Positions 31,101-40,705 of a stretch of 64,000 bases of DNA are shown piece after piece; the stretch's first letter is position 1; every line of letters begins with the position of its first letter. Origin of the DNA: Conchocele bisecta (Eukaryota > Mollusca > Bivalvia > Lucinida > Thyasiridae); NCBI GenBank assembly GCA_029237695.1, contig CM055271.1, positions 32,174,462-32,238,461 on the forward strand. The letters are read 5' to 3'. The translations under genes and the position numbers were made by a program. A model generated the notes under the pieces. The model worked only from the letters and a program-made list of their open reading frames with translations. It searched no databases and was not told the DNA's origin.

Positions 31101-31581
31101 TCCTCCAACCCAATCGCGATTGGAGTTGGGGGTTGCACGACATAAAAACCCAAAAAGGCAGGTAGCTGGGAGGGCGGCGGCTGATACCTGAAAAGTTAAA
31201 CAAGATAAAATACTCGCCGAGCTTCGAGAGGCTAAACAGTCGTTGCAATCGGGGACAGAGACAGCAAAACATCTGAAGACAGAGTAATCAGGTTCGACAG
31301 TGTTGAGTACAACAACACCCCAAATTCACGAATTGGAAGCACACTCAACACCCAATCGAGGTTGGACGAATCCGATTGAACCCCAATTCACGAATTGGAG
31401 TTGGGTTGTTGGTGGTGGTCTGGCAGTTGTTGGTGCCCTGTGCGTGTGGAAATACCCCCTATTACACCAATCCTTATCGAGAAAACAACCAGCCAGTGTT
31501 CCGAAGAAAGTTACGAAACACCAATCGCGATTGGATGCGCCCCATTTAAACATTGATCGCGATCCATTTTATATGCAATAA
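31000..31581 (+). pseudogene. Polinton single-pass membrane protein with two nonsense codons
   Basis: One frame from the ATG at 31000 to the TAA after DPFYMQ (31579-31581), interrupted by a TGA at 31189-31191 and a TAA at 31285-31287. The N-terminal half is basic and helical (KNPKRQVAGRAAAD, KILAELREAKQSLQ). The C-terminal half has one membrane segment (VVGGGLAVVGALCVW). It contains six of the palindromic repeats, which account for much of its linker sequence. Resembles uncharacterised Polinton proteins that I recall; role unknown. Confidence 0.6.
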
Positions 31582-31596
31582 TTATAATTATCAACA

Positions 31597-31830
31597 ATGG
31601 CTGAACAAGATGGTAAAATGATAGTGAATGCGCTTTATCACGTCGTGGTGATATCGGGTTTCAGTATCGGGTATGCTCGACTATCAAAGATGGCTCTAGG
31701 AGGGTCCGCTCCCAAATTGGACTTTACTGTGAGAGACGTAGGGCTCGCGACCTTAGATGTAGCGGCCGCAGTTTGGACCAGAGATTATCTAATTAAAGCT
31801 GGAATTCTACCCGTTAATATATGGAAATAA
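31597..31830 (+). CDS. Small Polinton protein (77 aa), membrane-associated
   Basis: An intact frame ending exactly one base before the next ATG (TAA then ATG at 31831). The N-terminal helix ALYHVVVISGFSIGYARLSKM and the later DVGLATLDVAAAVWTRDYLI are amphipathic to hydrophobic. I recall near-identical layouts (IGY.RL.KM..GG.PPKLD) in other Polinton proteins of unknown function. It forms a tight cistron pair with the following gene. Confidence 0.65.
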   Translation: MAEQDGKMIVNALYHVVVISGFSIGYARLSKMALGGSAPKLDFTVRDVGLATLDVAAAVWTRDYLIKAGILPVNIWK

Positions 31831-32274
31831 ATGGCTTCAATCGCAGTAATAGTAGGTGGTGCGCTTGTAAACGCATTGGCGTTCAGCGGTAGCAACTTTA
31901 TATTATCGAAAATGAGAAGCTCGAACGTGGATGAGGAGCGCAAGCGTCACGATTTAGCTGTAGAACAACTCAATAGCGCAAAGGAAGTATGGTCGAAAAA
32001 ACGAACCGCCCATCTGGACTGGGTCAACGAAGAGCTTCGCCGCGGAAATCACGCCGCACAAACTTTTCAGAACGTTGAAGAAACCAACCGCGAGTACGCG
32101 CTGACATATCCACATAAAAGTCTCGATCCAATGAAATTGGGACTGGATCGCGAGCCCCAACTTTCAGATTTCTATGTACCGTCAGAGCCCCAAAAAGACC
32201 GCGTGATCGCGTTCATCGTCGTGGGAATGGGTGTGGTGGGTATCGTCACCTACTATATCCAATCGAGATCTTAA
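31831..32274 (+). CDS. Small Polinton protein (147 aa), two hydrophobic ends
   Basis: An intact frame. An N-terminal hydrophobic segment (IAVIVGGALVNALAFSGS), a central charged coiled-coil stretch (DEERKRHDLAVEQLNSAKEV), the motif PQLSDFYVPS and a C-terminal membrane segment (VIAFIVVGMGVVGIVTYYI). I recall the same layout, including the SDFY motif, in uncharacterised Polinton proteins from other invertebrates. A virion membrane or vertex role is possible but unproven. Confidence 0.65.
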   Translation: MASIAVIVGGALVNALAFSGSNFILSKMRSSNVDEERKRHDLAVEQLNSAKEVWSKKRTAHLDWVNEELRRGNHAAQTFQNVEETNREYALTYPHKSLDPMKLGLDREPQLSDFYVPSEPQKDRVIAFIVVGMGVVGIVTYYIQSRS

Positions 32275-32348
32275 ATTAATTAATAATTTTTACAAAATTA
32301 ATAATTATTTTAAATAATTTATTTTTATAAATATATATATATAGAACG

Positions 32349-32708
32349 ATGTCAGTTGACGAACTTTATTTTGCTATGATTGATGTAGGCTACACTGCCC
32401 TTAAACACCGTATAGCTGGTGCAAAGGGTATGATTCGTCTGGCCCGAGATTCTCTCGAGACGTGGCGGGAGGACGAAAAAGCGGCCACACTTTTCGCAAA
32501 GCGGATGTTAGATTCCTCCACCAATCCCGGGGGATTGGATGAATTAGATTTTCCTAAGTTCTTTCAGAACTTAACCCCCAATCGCAATTGTACTTCCAAC
32601 GAAGGTTTATTATTAACGACGCAGTTACCGGACGATCTGGCGAGGGCATGTTGGAGATTGTCCGATATATTAGAATACATCACATACGATGAACACGCGC
32701 AAACTTGA
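32349..32708 (+). CDS. Unknown Polinton protein upstream of integrase (119 aa)
   Basis: An open frame of 119 codons whose end overlaps the integrase start by 20 nt in another frame. Helical and charged in the first half (GMIRLARDSLETWREDEKAA). The linker TNPGGLDELD and the stretch around PNRNC are encoded by two palindromic repeats. No domain recognised. A 74-bp AT-rich spacer with TATATATATATAG precedes it and may hold a promoter. Confidence 0.55.
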   Translation: MSVDELYFAMIDVGYTALKHRIAGAKGMIRLARDSLETWREDEKAATLFAKRMLDSSTNPGGLDELDFPKFFQNLTPNRNCTSNEGLLLTTQLPDDLARACWRLSDILEYITYDEHAQT

Positions 32709-33710
32709 TACCAAACTATCGGTTCGCCTAACGCGCAAGCTAGCGAACACATACTACAGCCCCCGCGGGTACTGGAAGGGACTCCCGGCCATCAAGAACC
32801 TCGCGGCAGCGACCAAGGTTTCAGAAAACGCTGTCAAGGAATGGCTCAAGAAGCAGGCCATCTGGCAGATCTATTTACCCGCGCCTCACAATATTCCGCG
32901 CCCGAAATTCGATGTGCCGGTGCCGAACCAAGTTCACCAAGCAGATCTCCTGTTTCTCCCTCACGATCGCGTCGGTCGTAAGACGTACAAGTACGCACTG
33001 ACAATCATTGACGTGGCGAGTCCTTATAAGGGGGCTGAGCCGTTGGCCACTAAAGAGTCTAAGGAGGTGGCCGAGGCTCCTTCCCGAATATATAAGAGGA
33101 GTCCTCTCAAATGGCCGAATCTTCTCCAGGTCGATCCCGGCCGCGAGTTCATGGGCGCGGTCTCCCATCTATTGTCTAAGCACGACGTTTCCGTTTCCTG
33201 GTCATCCACCGAGACCAGGGAATCGTGGAGCGGTTCAATCGAACCCTGGCTGAGAGACTGTTCGGACACCAATACGCCAAAGAACTTGTAGACCCTCATT
33301 CGCGATCGACCGAGTGGGTGGCCAGACTGCCCACCGTGGTCTCCGCACTGAACGGGGAGGTGACCAGATTGATAGGTAAGAAGCCTGTAGATGCTATCAA
33401 GTTTAAAAGGGTGACGAGCAAGCCCTCTGCCGTCTCGCGCGGGCGACCCGTTGGTTTAGAGGAGCAACGGCTTCCATCGGATATTGACGTCCGGTACCTC
33501 TATCAACCGGGAGAGCTCGAAGGTGGCAGCCGCCGTGCGACTGATCCCGTGCAGTCTCTCAATGCATATCATCTAGATCGATCTATTACTAAACCTGATG
33601 AGCCCGTGCTCTACTATTTGGATGATGGGCCATCTCGAGGGTTTCTTCGCGAAGAACTTCTTATGGTGCCTTCTGACACCCAGCTACCCCCGGATCGTCA
33701 GAGTCTTTAG
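32689..33710 (+). pseudogene. Polinton RVE-type integrase, frameshifted at the active site
   Basis: Frame 1 (32689-33291) has an N-terminal helical/HTH region (IKNLAAATKVSENAVKEWLK), then the RNase H-like core with the first catalytic Asp in HQADLLFLP and the second in LLQVDPGREFMG. Frame 2 (33225-33710) begins with ERFNRTLAERLFG, carrying the expected third acidic residue. The frame is lost near 33210-33225, immediately before that Glu. The C-terminus ends in PVLYYLDDGPSRGFLREELL, a small SH3/chromo-like tail usual here. It would cut and join the element ends, giving 6-bp duplications. Confidence 0.85.
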
Positions 33711-33757
33711 ATTACTAATTTTCTTAATTTTTTCAAAATTATTAATTAAATAAATCA
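33711..33757. terminator. Convergent intergenic spacer
   Basis: A short AT-rich spacer between the integrase and polymerase 3' ends. AATTTTCTTAATTTTTTC..AATTATTAATTAAATAAA could supply polyadenylation signals on both strands. Inferred from composition only. Confidence 0.3.
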
Positions 33758-36700
33758 TTAGAGAGGTTCTGTATGTATTCCGTCTGGTAACACGCGTCTT
33801 TTATCGTAGTATGCCGAGAGTCCTAATTTTTGTTGACAGTACATTTTCATAACGCCGTCTTTCATTTTAAATCCTCTATTTTGTGCTACATCTATAATGT
33901 GTTTTCCATCTTCTGTAGTTTCACTTAGTACTCGTTTATATCTATCCCAATTTAAATTGTTAGTTCTCTTGGACATTCCTTTCGCAGAGGTTTTATTAAT
34001 CAATTCTTTAGAATTATCAAAATTAGTGGAATTAAATTTTTCTACAAAATAACACTTACTAGATAACGCTATCGCCCTATCTCCACTAAATTCCATTTTG
34101 AAAAGTCCGGGCTCTCTTTCGCTCCATTTATCCCAAGCCAACCATTTCTTTTTTTCTTTTTCAAACTCGTCTAGTATGTTAGGTCTAATCAATTCCTCTA
34201 TCTTTTTTCCACTAACTCCTATATACATACTATCTATATCCATCTGTATTAATTCAAAGTCTTCTCTTTTTACGTATTTGTCTAGAAATTCGTAGTAAAA
34301 TTCCAACATTCTCAATTTAGCTAGTTGATAAACCGCTATTCCACAATGGAATGGTCTCTTTACCGCACACCTGGGTTTTCTTGAAGATATTTCGTACGCA
34401 TCTCCTATCTCTTCCAAATCGTCAAGGAATGCAGATCTTAATGCTTTGTCAACACAAGTTTCGTCACGAGTTTCCTAATAATTTCATTATGTCGGCTACT
34501 GGTTTCTTATTTGATTCTTCATCACCTGTTCGTCTTGCGGCTGTAACTTCTTTTGCGAACCATTCGAATGGTTTTCCGCTAATATAATCTATAACACGAT
34601 GAACTCCAGTTATTTCTAGGCCGTGTTTTAAATACCATTTCAACAGTGGCGCGTACAGCAATACTTTAGTGGCGGTAATAGATCCCACCAATTTTTTTCC
34701 ATCTCCTCTTGTTCGGCCAGTATCTTTTAAATATTTTAACATGTGTGTGGGAACTTCATCAACCTCTACTTCTCTGTTTATAAATATTGGGGACATTTCA
34801 GAAAACTTATCTTTTAAGTTGTGTGGAACTTCTATATCCACCTCCGCAAACCCAAACCAGTCTCCAGATAAAACTCTTTTACAAAACTTTTTAATAAATT
34901 TAGGGTTATGTGGTGTATCTATATGGTGTATAGTTTCTCTCCCACACGGCATCTCTTTATTTAACGTAGATAAATATAACGCGTTTGCATCGTACACCAA
35001 AACAGCCTTGCAAGGTTTGGAACCCACTCTAATATTTGAAACACCAGCTTCTGCATATCGTGTAGATACTATTGATGGACCGCCAACTAGAGCGTCCTTC
35101 ATCATTTCGTATGTTTCTTCTTTTGGTGCATATAGAGCATCCTCCGGTATAATCGTCTTTGAAGATTTTTGTTCTTTAATGGTTCCTCTCAATAAATATT
35201 GTATAGCTACTCCAGGTAGTGTTATCGCATCTTTGAAAATATCCACACCTCTGTGTTTATAAAATTCACACATTTTTTCCACCGCTTCTAGGAACGGTGC
35301 TACATCTAAATCGTTGTTAATATTTCAACCAATCTTTGAAAGTTTTCATATTATTTTCTTCGAAAATTCTACGACATTTACTTAATTCTGTTTCATCTAT
35401 TAACATTTTCCCAGATAGTTTGGAATACCAATTCTCTATATCCGGTAGTCCTGGGTAATCCAGTTTGTCTGGAGAATCGAACCACTCATTAGGAAAGAAA
35501 GATTTCTGTCCTTTGCATTCGTAGGCTTTTATCCAACTATCGTAACACCAGGTCCTAGATAAAGTATTACATCAAGAAATCTAAACTCTGGAGTAAATAG
35601 AAATATTGTTGCGTTTGCACGTTTTCCGACCATTACTTTCTTTGTTGTTGATGCCAGTTCGCCTACTAGGTATTTCTTTATTAAGTTTATATCGTACTTA
35701 CTGCTGTTAAAACCAATAACCGGTACTTGCTCTATCCACTGTTCGATCTTGGTGATTTGGTTTTTACGTAAATGTTCTGTATTAAACCCATATCTTGACC
35801 ACACCACACTTCTTCTCTTATAGCTTTTCCCCTGACCTTCAAATCTTCTACGAATTTTTCTATAAGTTTTGCGGGATCTTTATCACAAATATGAGTTACT
35901 GTTCCTGAGAAATTATCTCCTATGCTAACGCTTACCGGAACGTGCTCGGCTTCGTACTCTAGATTATTACCGAGAGTTTCAAATTCTGGGTTGAGATATG
36001 CCTCAAAATCGTATACTATCTGATATGGATAAAGAGTAGTGTCGCAACCGATCTTTATGTCTTTACCCGTTCTTTGAAATTCGCATTCCCACATAACTAC
36101 TAGGTTGAATTCTTTGCTTCTTCTAATAAATGTATCTCTTCTCATAGTGGATGCGCGTTCTTCTTTTCTATGCTTTGTATGAATCTCACACCCATGCCAG
36201 TAACAGCCGTGATATTGATATACGGTATTGGTTTCTGTACAGTATCCACACTGTTCGTGGTGAATGTGAATTCCCTCCCGCTTTTCCACAGAGTACATCC
36301 AATCGATCGCCCCATAACTGTTAGAACTTTTTGGGTAGAACGCTTTCTCGAACGACGAACGCGGGCGCTCTAAATAATTACCATCACATATTACTTTTGT
36401 CTCACCTTTCATACATGTTGGTCCGTGTCTCTTCATATGACTCGCTTTTGTTAATTTCTGCTTGCAATTATCGCAGGCGTAAATTTTAGATAGGTTTTTA
36501 AGGTTTTTTATCAGAAATGCGTGATTATTAAACAGTCCTATTGTCATTGGTTTATTACCTATTGCCTTATAGTGTGCTGGTACCTTTTTCAACCACCATA
36601 CGTTACATTCGGTGGGTTGATATACTTCTATACCGATTTTAAAAAACTCTTCAACCTTTTTCTTCAACCACATTACTACCAAAATATTGCTTACTAAGTT

Positions 36701-37624
36701 CTTTCGCCTTTTCTGTACATCTGTCGGGTCTTTTATCTGTCATATGCATAGCTAGACACCTGAACAGACAAAGGTCGTCATTATACTTATCTAAAGAATA
36801 CATACCTTTTTTTATTCTTCAGCCATTCTGGAAGTTCTCCTCCTGCTGCTTCTTTGGATTGTAGTCCCAAATCTATTCCCCTACTACCCTGTATTAGTTT
36901 TACGAAAACCTCTACCCATCTTACAAACTTCCACTTTGTATTTGGTCTGTCTATTTTATCGGACATTATTCGTGTTTGCTCCTTATCTGACAGCCATTTT
37001 TTAACGGTTTTCATTGATGATAGTGGTTCGCTACCGAGATTTTTGTGCATTATCATAGTTACAGGTTTTCCATTTTTAATTTCCTCCATATGTTCTAGCT
37101 TGTAAGAATATGAATATCTCAAATAAAAATTGGTTGTTATATAAGGAGCGAGTTTATCGGACATGCGTTCAGACCCGTTAATGCCAATGTTTTTACGAAA
37201 GGATAATGTAACTACCCGTCTTCCATTTTCTACCTTTTCCAATGTTTTATCGTGAGCCCCCAATATTTCTTCACCTTTTTCCACTATCGCGCGAACTATA
37301 GATTTTTTCTTATTATTTGGTATTTGGTCACCTGTGCGTCTAATTTGAGACAAATTATTGGTGCTTGAAGGTTTTATTACACTAGCCCTTAACTCCGCAA
37401 TACTTTCTTTTTTAATTCTGTTACCAACTTCCTCCGCTTTGGATATATCATTAAATGCCCCTCTTTTATAGGCGCGGGTAAACCGCTTCATAAACACCTT
37501 ATTCTTTGTGGCGTTTATCAGCTTTGTCAACCCCCTAACTCTCAACCGTTTACTATTAAATCCCTAGAGATTCGGCATCTCTTCTCAAACTTTCTATTTC
37601 TGCTCTAGTTTCTGGCGTTATCAT
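33758..37624 (-). pseudogene. Protein-primed family B DNA polymerase, multiply frameshifted
   Basis: About 1,289 codons from the ATG at 37624, with frame breaks near 37566, 36785, 35800, 35545, 35325 and 34465. In order: a basic helical N-terminus (possible terminal-protein region); zinc-binding-like CDNCKQKLTKASHMKRHGPTC; YQYHGCYWHGCEIH; Exo I YDFEAYL; Exo II GFNSSKYDI; polymerase motif A YDANALYLSTLNKE; motif B RPFHCGIAVYQLAK; motif C QMDIDSMYIGV. This is the Polinton pPolB, which replicates the linear element from a protein primer. The ATG lies 36 nt downstream of the shared upstream motif. Confidence 0.85.
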
Positions 37625-37660
37625 ATTTTCTGTATATACTTTTGTATATATACTTTTGTA

Positions 37661-37698
37661 TAACCTATAAAATTTATCTGTTCAATTGGACGTGAAAA
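37661..37698 (-). promoter_or_regulatory. Shared Polinton upstream motif, copy 2 (polymerase side)
   Basis: Reverse-complement copy of the motif (core GTCCAATTGAACAGATAAAT on the minus strand), upstream of the polymerase ATG. It pairs with 37714-37751 at 37 of 38 positions across a 15-bp spacer. Confidence 0.75.
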
Positions 37699-37713
37699 AT
37701 TTACATCATTTTT

Positions 37714-37751
37714 TTTTCACGTCCAATTGAACAGATAAATTTCATAGGTTA
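37714..37751 (+). promoter_or_regulatory. Shared Polinton upstream motif, copy 3 (zinc-finger side)
   Basis: TTTTCACGTCCAATTGAACA then GATAAATTTCATAGGTTA, 12 nt before the ATG at 37764. With copy 2 it forms a near-perfect 38-bp inverted repeat, that is, back-to-back promoters or a large hairpin. Confidence 0.75.
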
Positions 37752-37763
37752 TATACATATATA

Positions 37764-38057
37764 ATGGAGTGTGTGACTTATTGTAAGACGTTTACGTGTA
37801 AAGACTATCTACGAAGGCATCTAGCGAGACGTAGAAAGTTTCCTTGTGTCCCCCCACAATTTCAATGCCCCAGATGCCCTTGTAAATTCGTTAGTGCCCA
37901 AACTATTAGTAGACATAAGCAACTACGCTGTCAGGTGGCTAAAGGTGAACGTGGTAGACTAGAGCTGGTAGAATTAGTTGCTGATCTGCGAAATAAATTA
38001 GCTATATCGGAGGAGAAAAATGGGGTGTTGGAATATAAACTATTGTACTTGCATTAA
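37764..38057 (+). CDS. Small zinc-finger plus coiled-coil protein (97 aa)
   Basis: An intact frame ending 10 bp before the right TIR. The N-terminus has a C2HC-like finger (CKTFTCKDYLRRHLARRRKF), then CPRCPCKFVSAQTISRHKQL followed by RC, a second C2H(C) finger. The last 35 residues form a leucine-rich helix (LELVELVADLRNKLAISEE). The layout suggests a sequence-specific DNA-binding dimer. Sharing an upstream motif with the polymerase, it is a candidate regulator of that motif. No homologue recalled by name. Confidence 0.65.
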   Translation: MECVTYCKTFTCKDYLRRHLARRRKFPCVPPQFQCPRCPCKFVSAQTISRHKQLRCQVAKGERGRLELVELVADLRNKLAISEEKNGVLEYKLLYLH

Positions 38058-38067
38058 TGATTTCGAC

Positions 38068-38313
38068 TTTTTTCAAAAGTCAATTACCAATATAATTGGG
38101 ACTACAATACCACCACCAACTTTTATTTGGAGGTGGTATCATTTTGACTCCCTCTTTTCAAAATTATTTTCTCCAAAAATTCATAAATTTGCTGTCGGGA
38201 GACAATTTCCTCGTTAACCATTTTTTTTATTTTTCGGGGGTGGTGAAGGTATTATAGAGGGTTATAAATGATATCACGGTAAGTGGTATCATTTTGACTC
38301 CCTTACTACTACT
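38068..38313 (-). repeat. Polinton right terminal inverted repeat
   Basis: Reverse complement of 20661-20906 with a few substitutions. It ends CTCCCTTACTACTACT, followed by the target duplication ACATGA. Confidence 0.95.
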
Positions 38314-38319
38314 ACATGA
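38314..38319. repeat. Target-site duplication ACATGA (right)
   Basis: Identical to 20656-20661. Confidence 0.75.
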
Positions 38320-39139
38320 GGTCATATTTCAAGGTTGCATGAATTGATACTATCAGAAATTGAATTGAGATGCTGAACATAATATATTACAGTATGCGCG
38401 AATGTTGCCAATTTCTTATTTCAAATTGCTTGAATAATGTACTTGAATTCAAGTAGCTTGACTGTCTGAGCCTGAGCTGTGCTATATCACATATATTTCT
38501 GTATATTTCACAGGGAGACATACAAGGTCGTGTAAGTCGCCCTGCGTTACATACAGAACATTCGGATTAAAGACTGGGGTCCTAAAATATATAACTATTC
38601 CACAAGTTTCTAAGATAAAAAGTGTTCGTTATACACATTATTAACTAATATTTCAATACATCGTTCATGGTTAGTAGTGGGAATCACCAGTTTATGTGCA
38701 TATGAAGACAGCGTGATTAATAATAATTTATTTAAATAAAGTATGTGTATCAACTTATACACGATTGCTGTCGATATTTATAAAGTATAGTTTCTGTACA
38801 CCAGGAATTGCATTCAATACATATCGACTTGCTTTGAATAACTATCGAATGTTATTAATCTTTTGACACACCGCCGTTATCTCCCATTACCTCAAGATTA
38901 TAGATTTCCGTCATACAAATAATACAAAATAGTACCAAATAGTGTACCCGGTAATACCAAATAAACGCTCTTGGTTTATATTAATGACATCGCGAAATGC
39001 TTAACGAAAACATAAAACCCCTACAATACATCCTGATGTGCGGGCCCCATATTTAAATGGTCTTTTGATGCGACGTTTATGATACAGTTACATTGGGGTC
39101 TTACCGGCTGACATCCATACTGTGTGAAACGCCAATGTG
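38320..39139. other. Non-coding right flank
   Basis: AT-rich, nothing recognised. Confidence 0.5.
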
Positions 39140-39910
39140 CAATAAAGGAATTGTGGGTATTTCTCGTATGTCTCGTAGGGACATGCAATGTCGCTGTGTT
39201 CTACCGCCATGACGTAACCTGTATCGTTGAGACAGCCGTTATAGGCGAAGTTGATTAAAAATCGCCGCTTATCAAGTTTGCTCCTGGAATAGTATAGGAA
39301 AACACGATATGTTTTTATTGAAGTCCAATGATACCGGACGAACTTGATAAATGTCTAAAGGCTTGCAGCCAGAAGTTGCATTGCATGTCGCCGGGTCCTG
39401 CCGCCATGACGTAACCTGTATCGTAACATCAACATCGTCTATGCCGGCTGTCATGTCGGCTGTCCCAACGTCGTTGATATGGGACAGCCGGCATAGGCGA
39501 TTTTGATGTAAAAATGCCTCACATTACGGACTTGCCTTAAATAGTGTAGGAATTCACGATATGATTGATGCATAAGTTCGTACGATTCGTCCGCATGTAC
39601 GAGAAGATAATCCACGAGCTTTACCGAGCTAGCGGACGGATTATCACTCGTACTTGAGGACAAACGTGATCTAACTTATTTATCACATGTTCGTGCACAT
39701 ACCTTGTATACGAGCTGTGTTAATACAGAAACAACATCCGGAAATGTGTCAAGGATGTGATAAGTACAAGTTAGATCACGGTCCGTCCGCATGTACGAGG
39801 AGATAATACGCGAGCGTTCGCGGAAACGTGTCAATGATAATAAGAAGTCGAATGATACCGGACGAACTTGATAAATGCCTAAAGGCTTGTCACCAGACGT
39901 GTTGTACTTA
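39140..39910. repeat. Degenerate block repeats with inner palindrome
   Basis: CCGCCATGACGTAACCTGTA occurs near 39206 and 39401. AATGATACCGGACGAACTTG occurs near 39327 and 39851. An inverted pair (ATGCCGGCTGTC / GACAGCCGGCAT) lies around 39440-39495. Old, rearranged repeat DNA. Confidence 0.6.
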
Positions 39911-40378
39911 TATCCCCGATAAATTCTCGCATAATGTTGTTTTTTCCATATAATTTCAACCCAATGAGGGATCGGAGATATTTATATCCTGTTGAATTTA
40001 TTTATAGAAATCCGGTCCAAAGTGTGTAGTGTAAATCCTTATTGCCTGTAAAAAGAACGTAGCAGGATTTGTAATTATTCGAAATAGTGTCGATCCAAAT
40101 AATCTGCACAATATGGATTACATTATTTGCTGGATTATATTTTCACACTTATTAATGTTATTGCAACCAGTGTAGACTCAGATCAGACTCTGATCTAGAC
40201 AGCATTGGAATGGATCTCTATAAATATATTTGCAAAGGGAAATAACTAGCTACGATCCCTCATGATATTATTTTTTAATTGACTAGCCTCATTTTAAATC
40301 CTCCTATTTTATTTAGATTCCAACAAATGTGTATCTACTCCAATGTGCGTATGATTTATGACGTTCTAATACCCCATT
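39911..40378. other. Non-coding stretch
   Basis: No gene or repeat recognised. Confidence 0.5.
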
Positions 40379-40450
40379 AGTATGCACTTTATAAATATCA
40401 CGCAATGATCAGCCAATCAGATTGCGTGATATTTATAGAGTGCATTAGAA
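40379..40450. mobile_element. Short palindromic MITE (TGCACTTTATAAATATCACG)
   Basis: Left TGCACTTTATAAATATCACG and right CGTGATATTTATAGAGTGCA. A half copy (CAATCAGATTGCGTGATATG..AGTGCATTAGA) occurs near 15780-15815 and again in the second duplication copy. Confidence 0.75.
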
Positions 40451-40618
40451 ATGCAATTAATGATTGGGTGTGTTTGAAACAGTACAATTAACACCATACG
40501 GTTACTATAATAACACGTCATTGAACAGCACAATGAATTGATGTTATATACAAGTTAAACTGGTATTATTAACAGATTCGAGAAAAACGCAATGATTGTT
40601 GTCTTAGCCTGGTGGTGA

Positions 40619-40705
40619 ATATAGAGAATAATAGGTTAGTGCCGTGAATGGGAAAACATATCTGACAACGGGATGGGCGAGGCTCTGCCGTACTCTGGGT
40701 AGGGT
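40619..40705 (+). repeat. GTGCCGTGAATGGGAAAA repeat, copy 2
   Basis: ATAGAGAATAATAGGTTAG then GTGCCGTGAATGGGAAAA and GGGATGGGCGAGGCTCTGCC. Partial copy of the fold-back at 41745. Confidence 0.65.

Larger units (their letters stand above)
26694..32590. repeat. Dispersed palindromes CCAATCGNGATTGG (about 12 copies)
   Basis: Copies at 26694-26705, 26724-26739, 26788-26800, 30507-30517 (half), 31050-31063, 31110-31123, 31321-31336, 31352-31365, 31383-31398, 31521-31534, 32521-32538 and 32578-32590. Two variants: CCAATCGCGATTGG and CCAATTCACGAATTGG, often followed by AAGCACA or ATGCGCC. They lie in coding linkers in different codon phases (translated QSRLE, PIAIG, NRGW), so the DNA, not the peptide, is repeated. 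Confidence 0.75.
20661..38313. mobile_element. Polinton/Maverick element, complete but degraded
   Basis: Bounded by 246-bp TIRs and a 6-bp target duplication, about 17.65 kb, the normal Polinton size. Inside are the hallmark genes: protein-primed PolB, RVE integrase, FtsK/HerA-type packaging ATPase and double-jelly-roll major capsid protein, plus probable penton and fibre-like proteins and several small membrane proteins. Large genes carry nonsense or frameshift lesions; most small ones are open. GC content and codon use differ from the AT-rich intergenic spacers, where AAAATTAATTA words recur. It inserted in non-coding host DNA. Confidence 0.95.

Noticed and set aside
34669..35262. 197-codon plus-strand ORF
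   Set aside because: Antisense to polymerase motif A sequence; no domain.
39451..39663. 70-codon minus-strand ORF as next exon of the host gene
   Set aside because: No similarity to the family's expected continuation, no matching acceptor phase, and it lies in palindromic repeat DNA.
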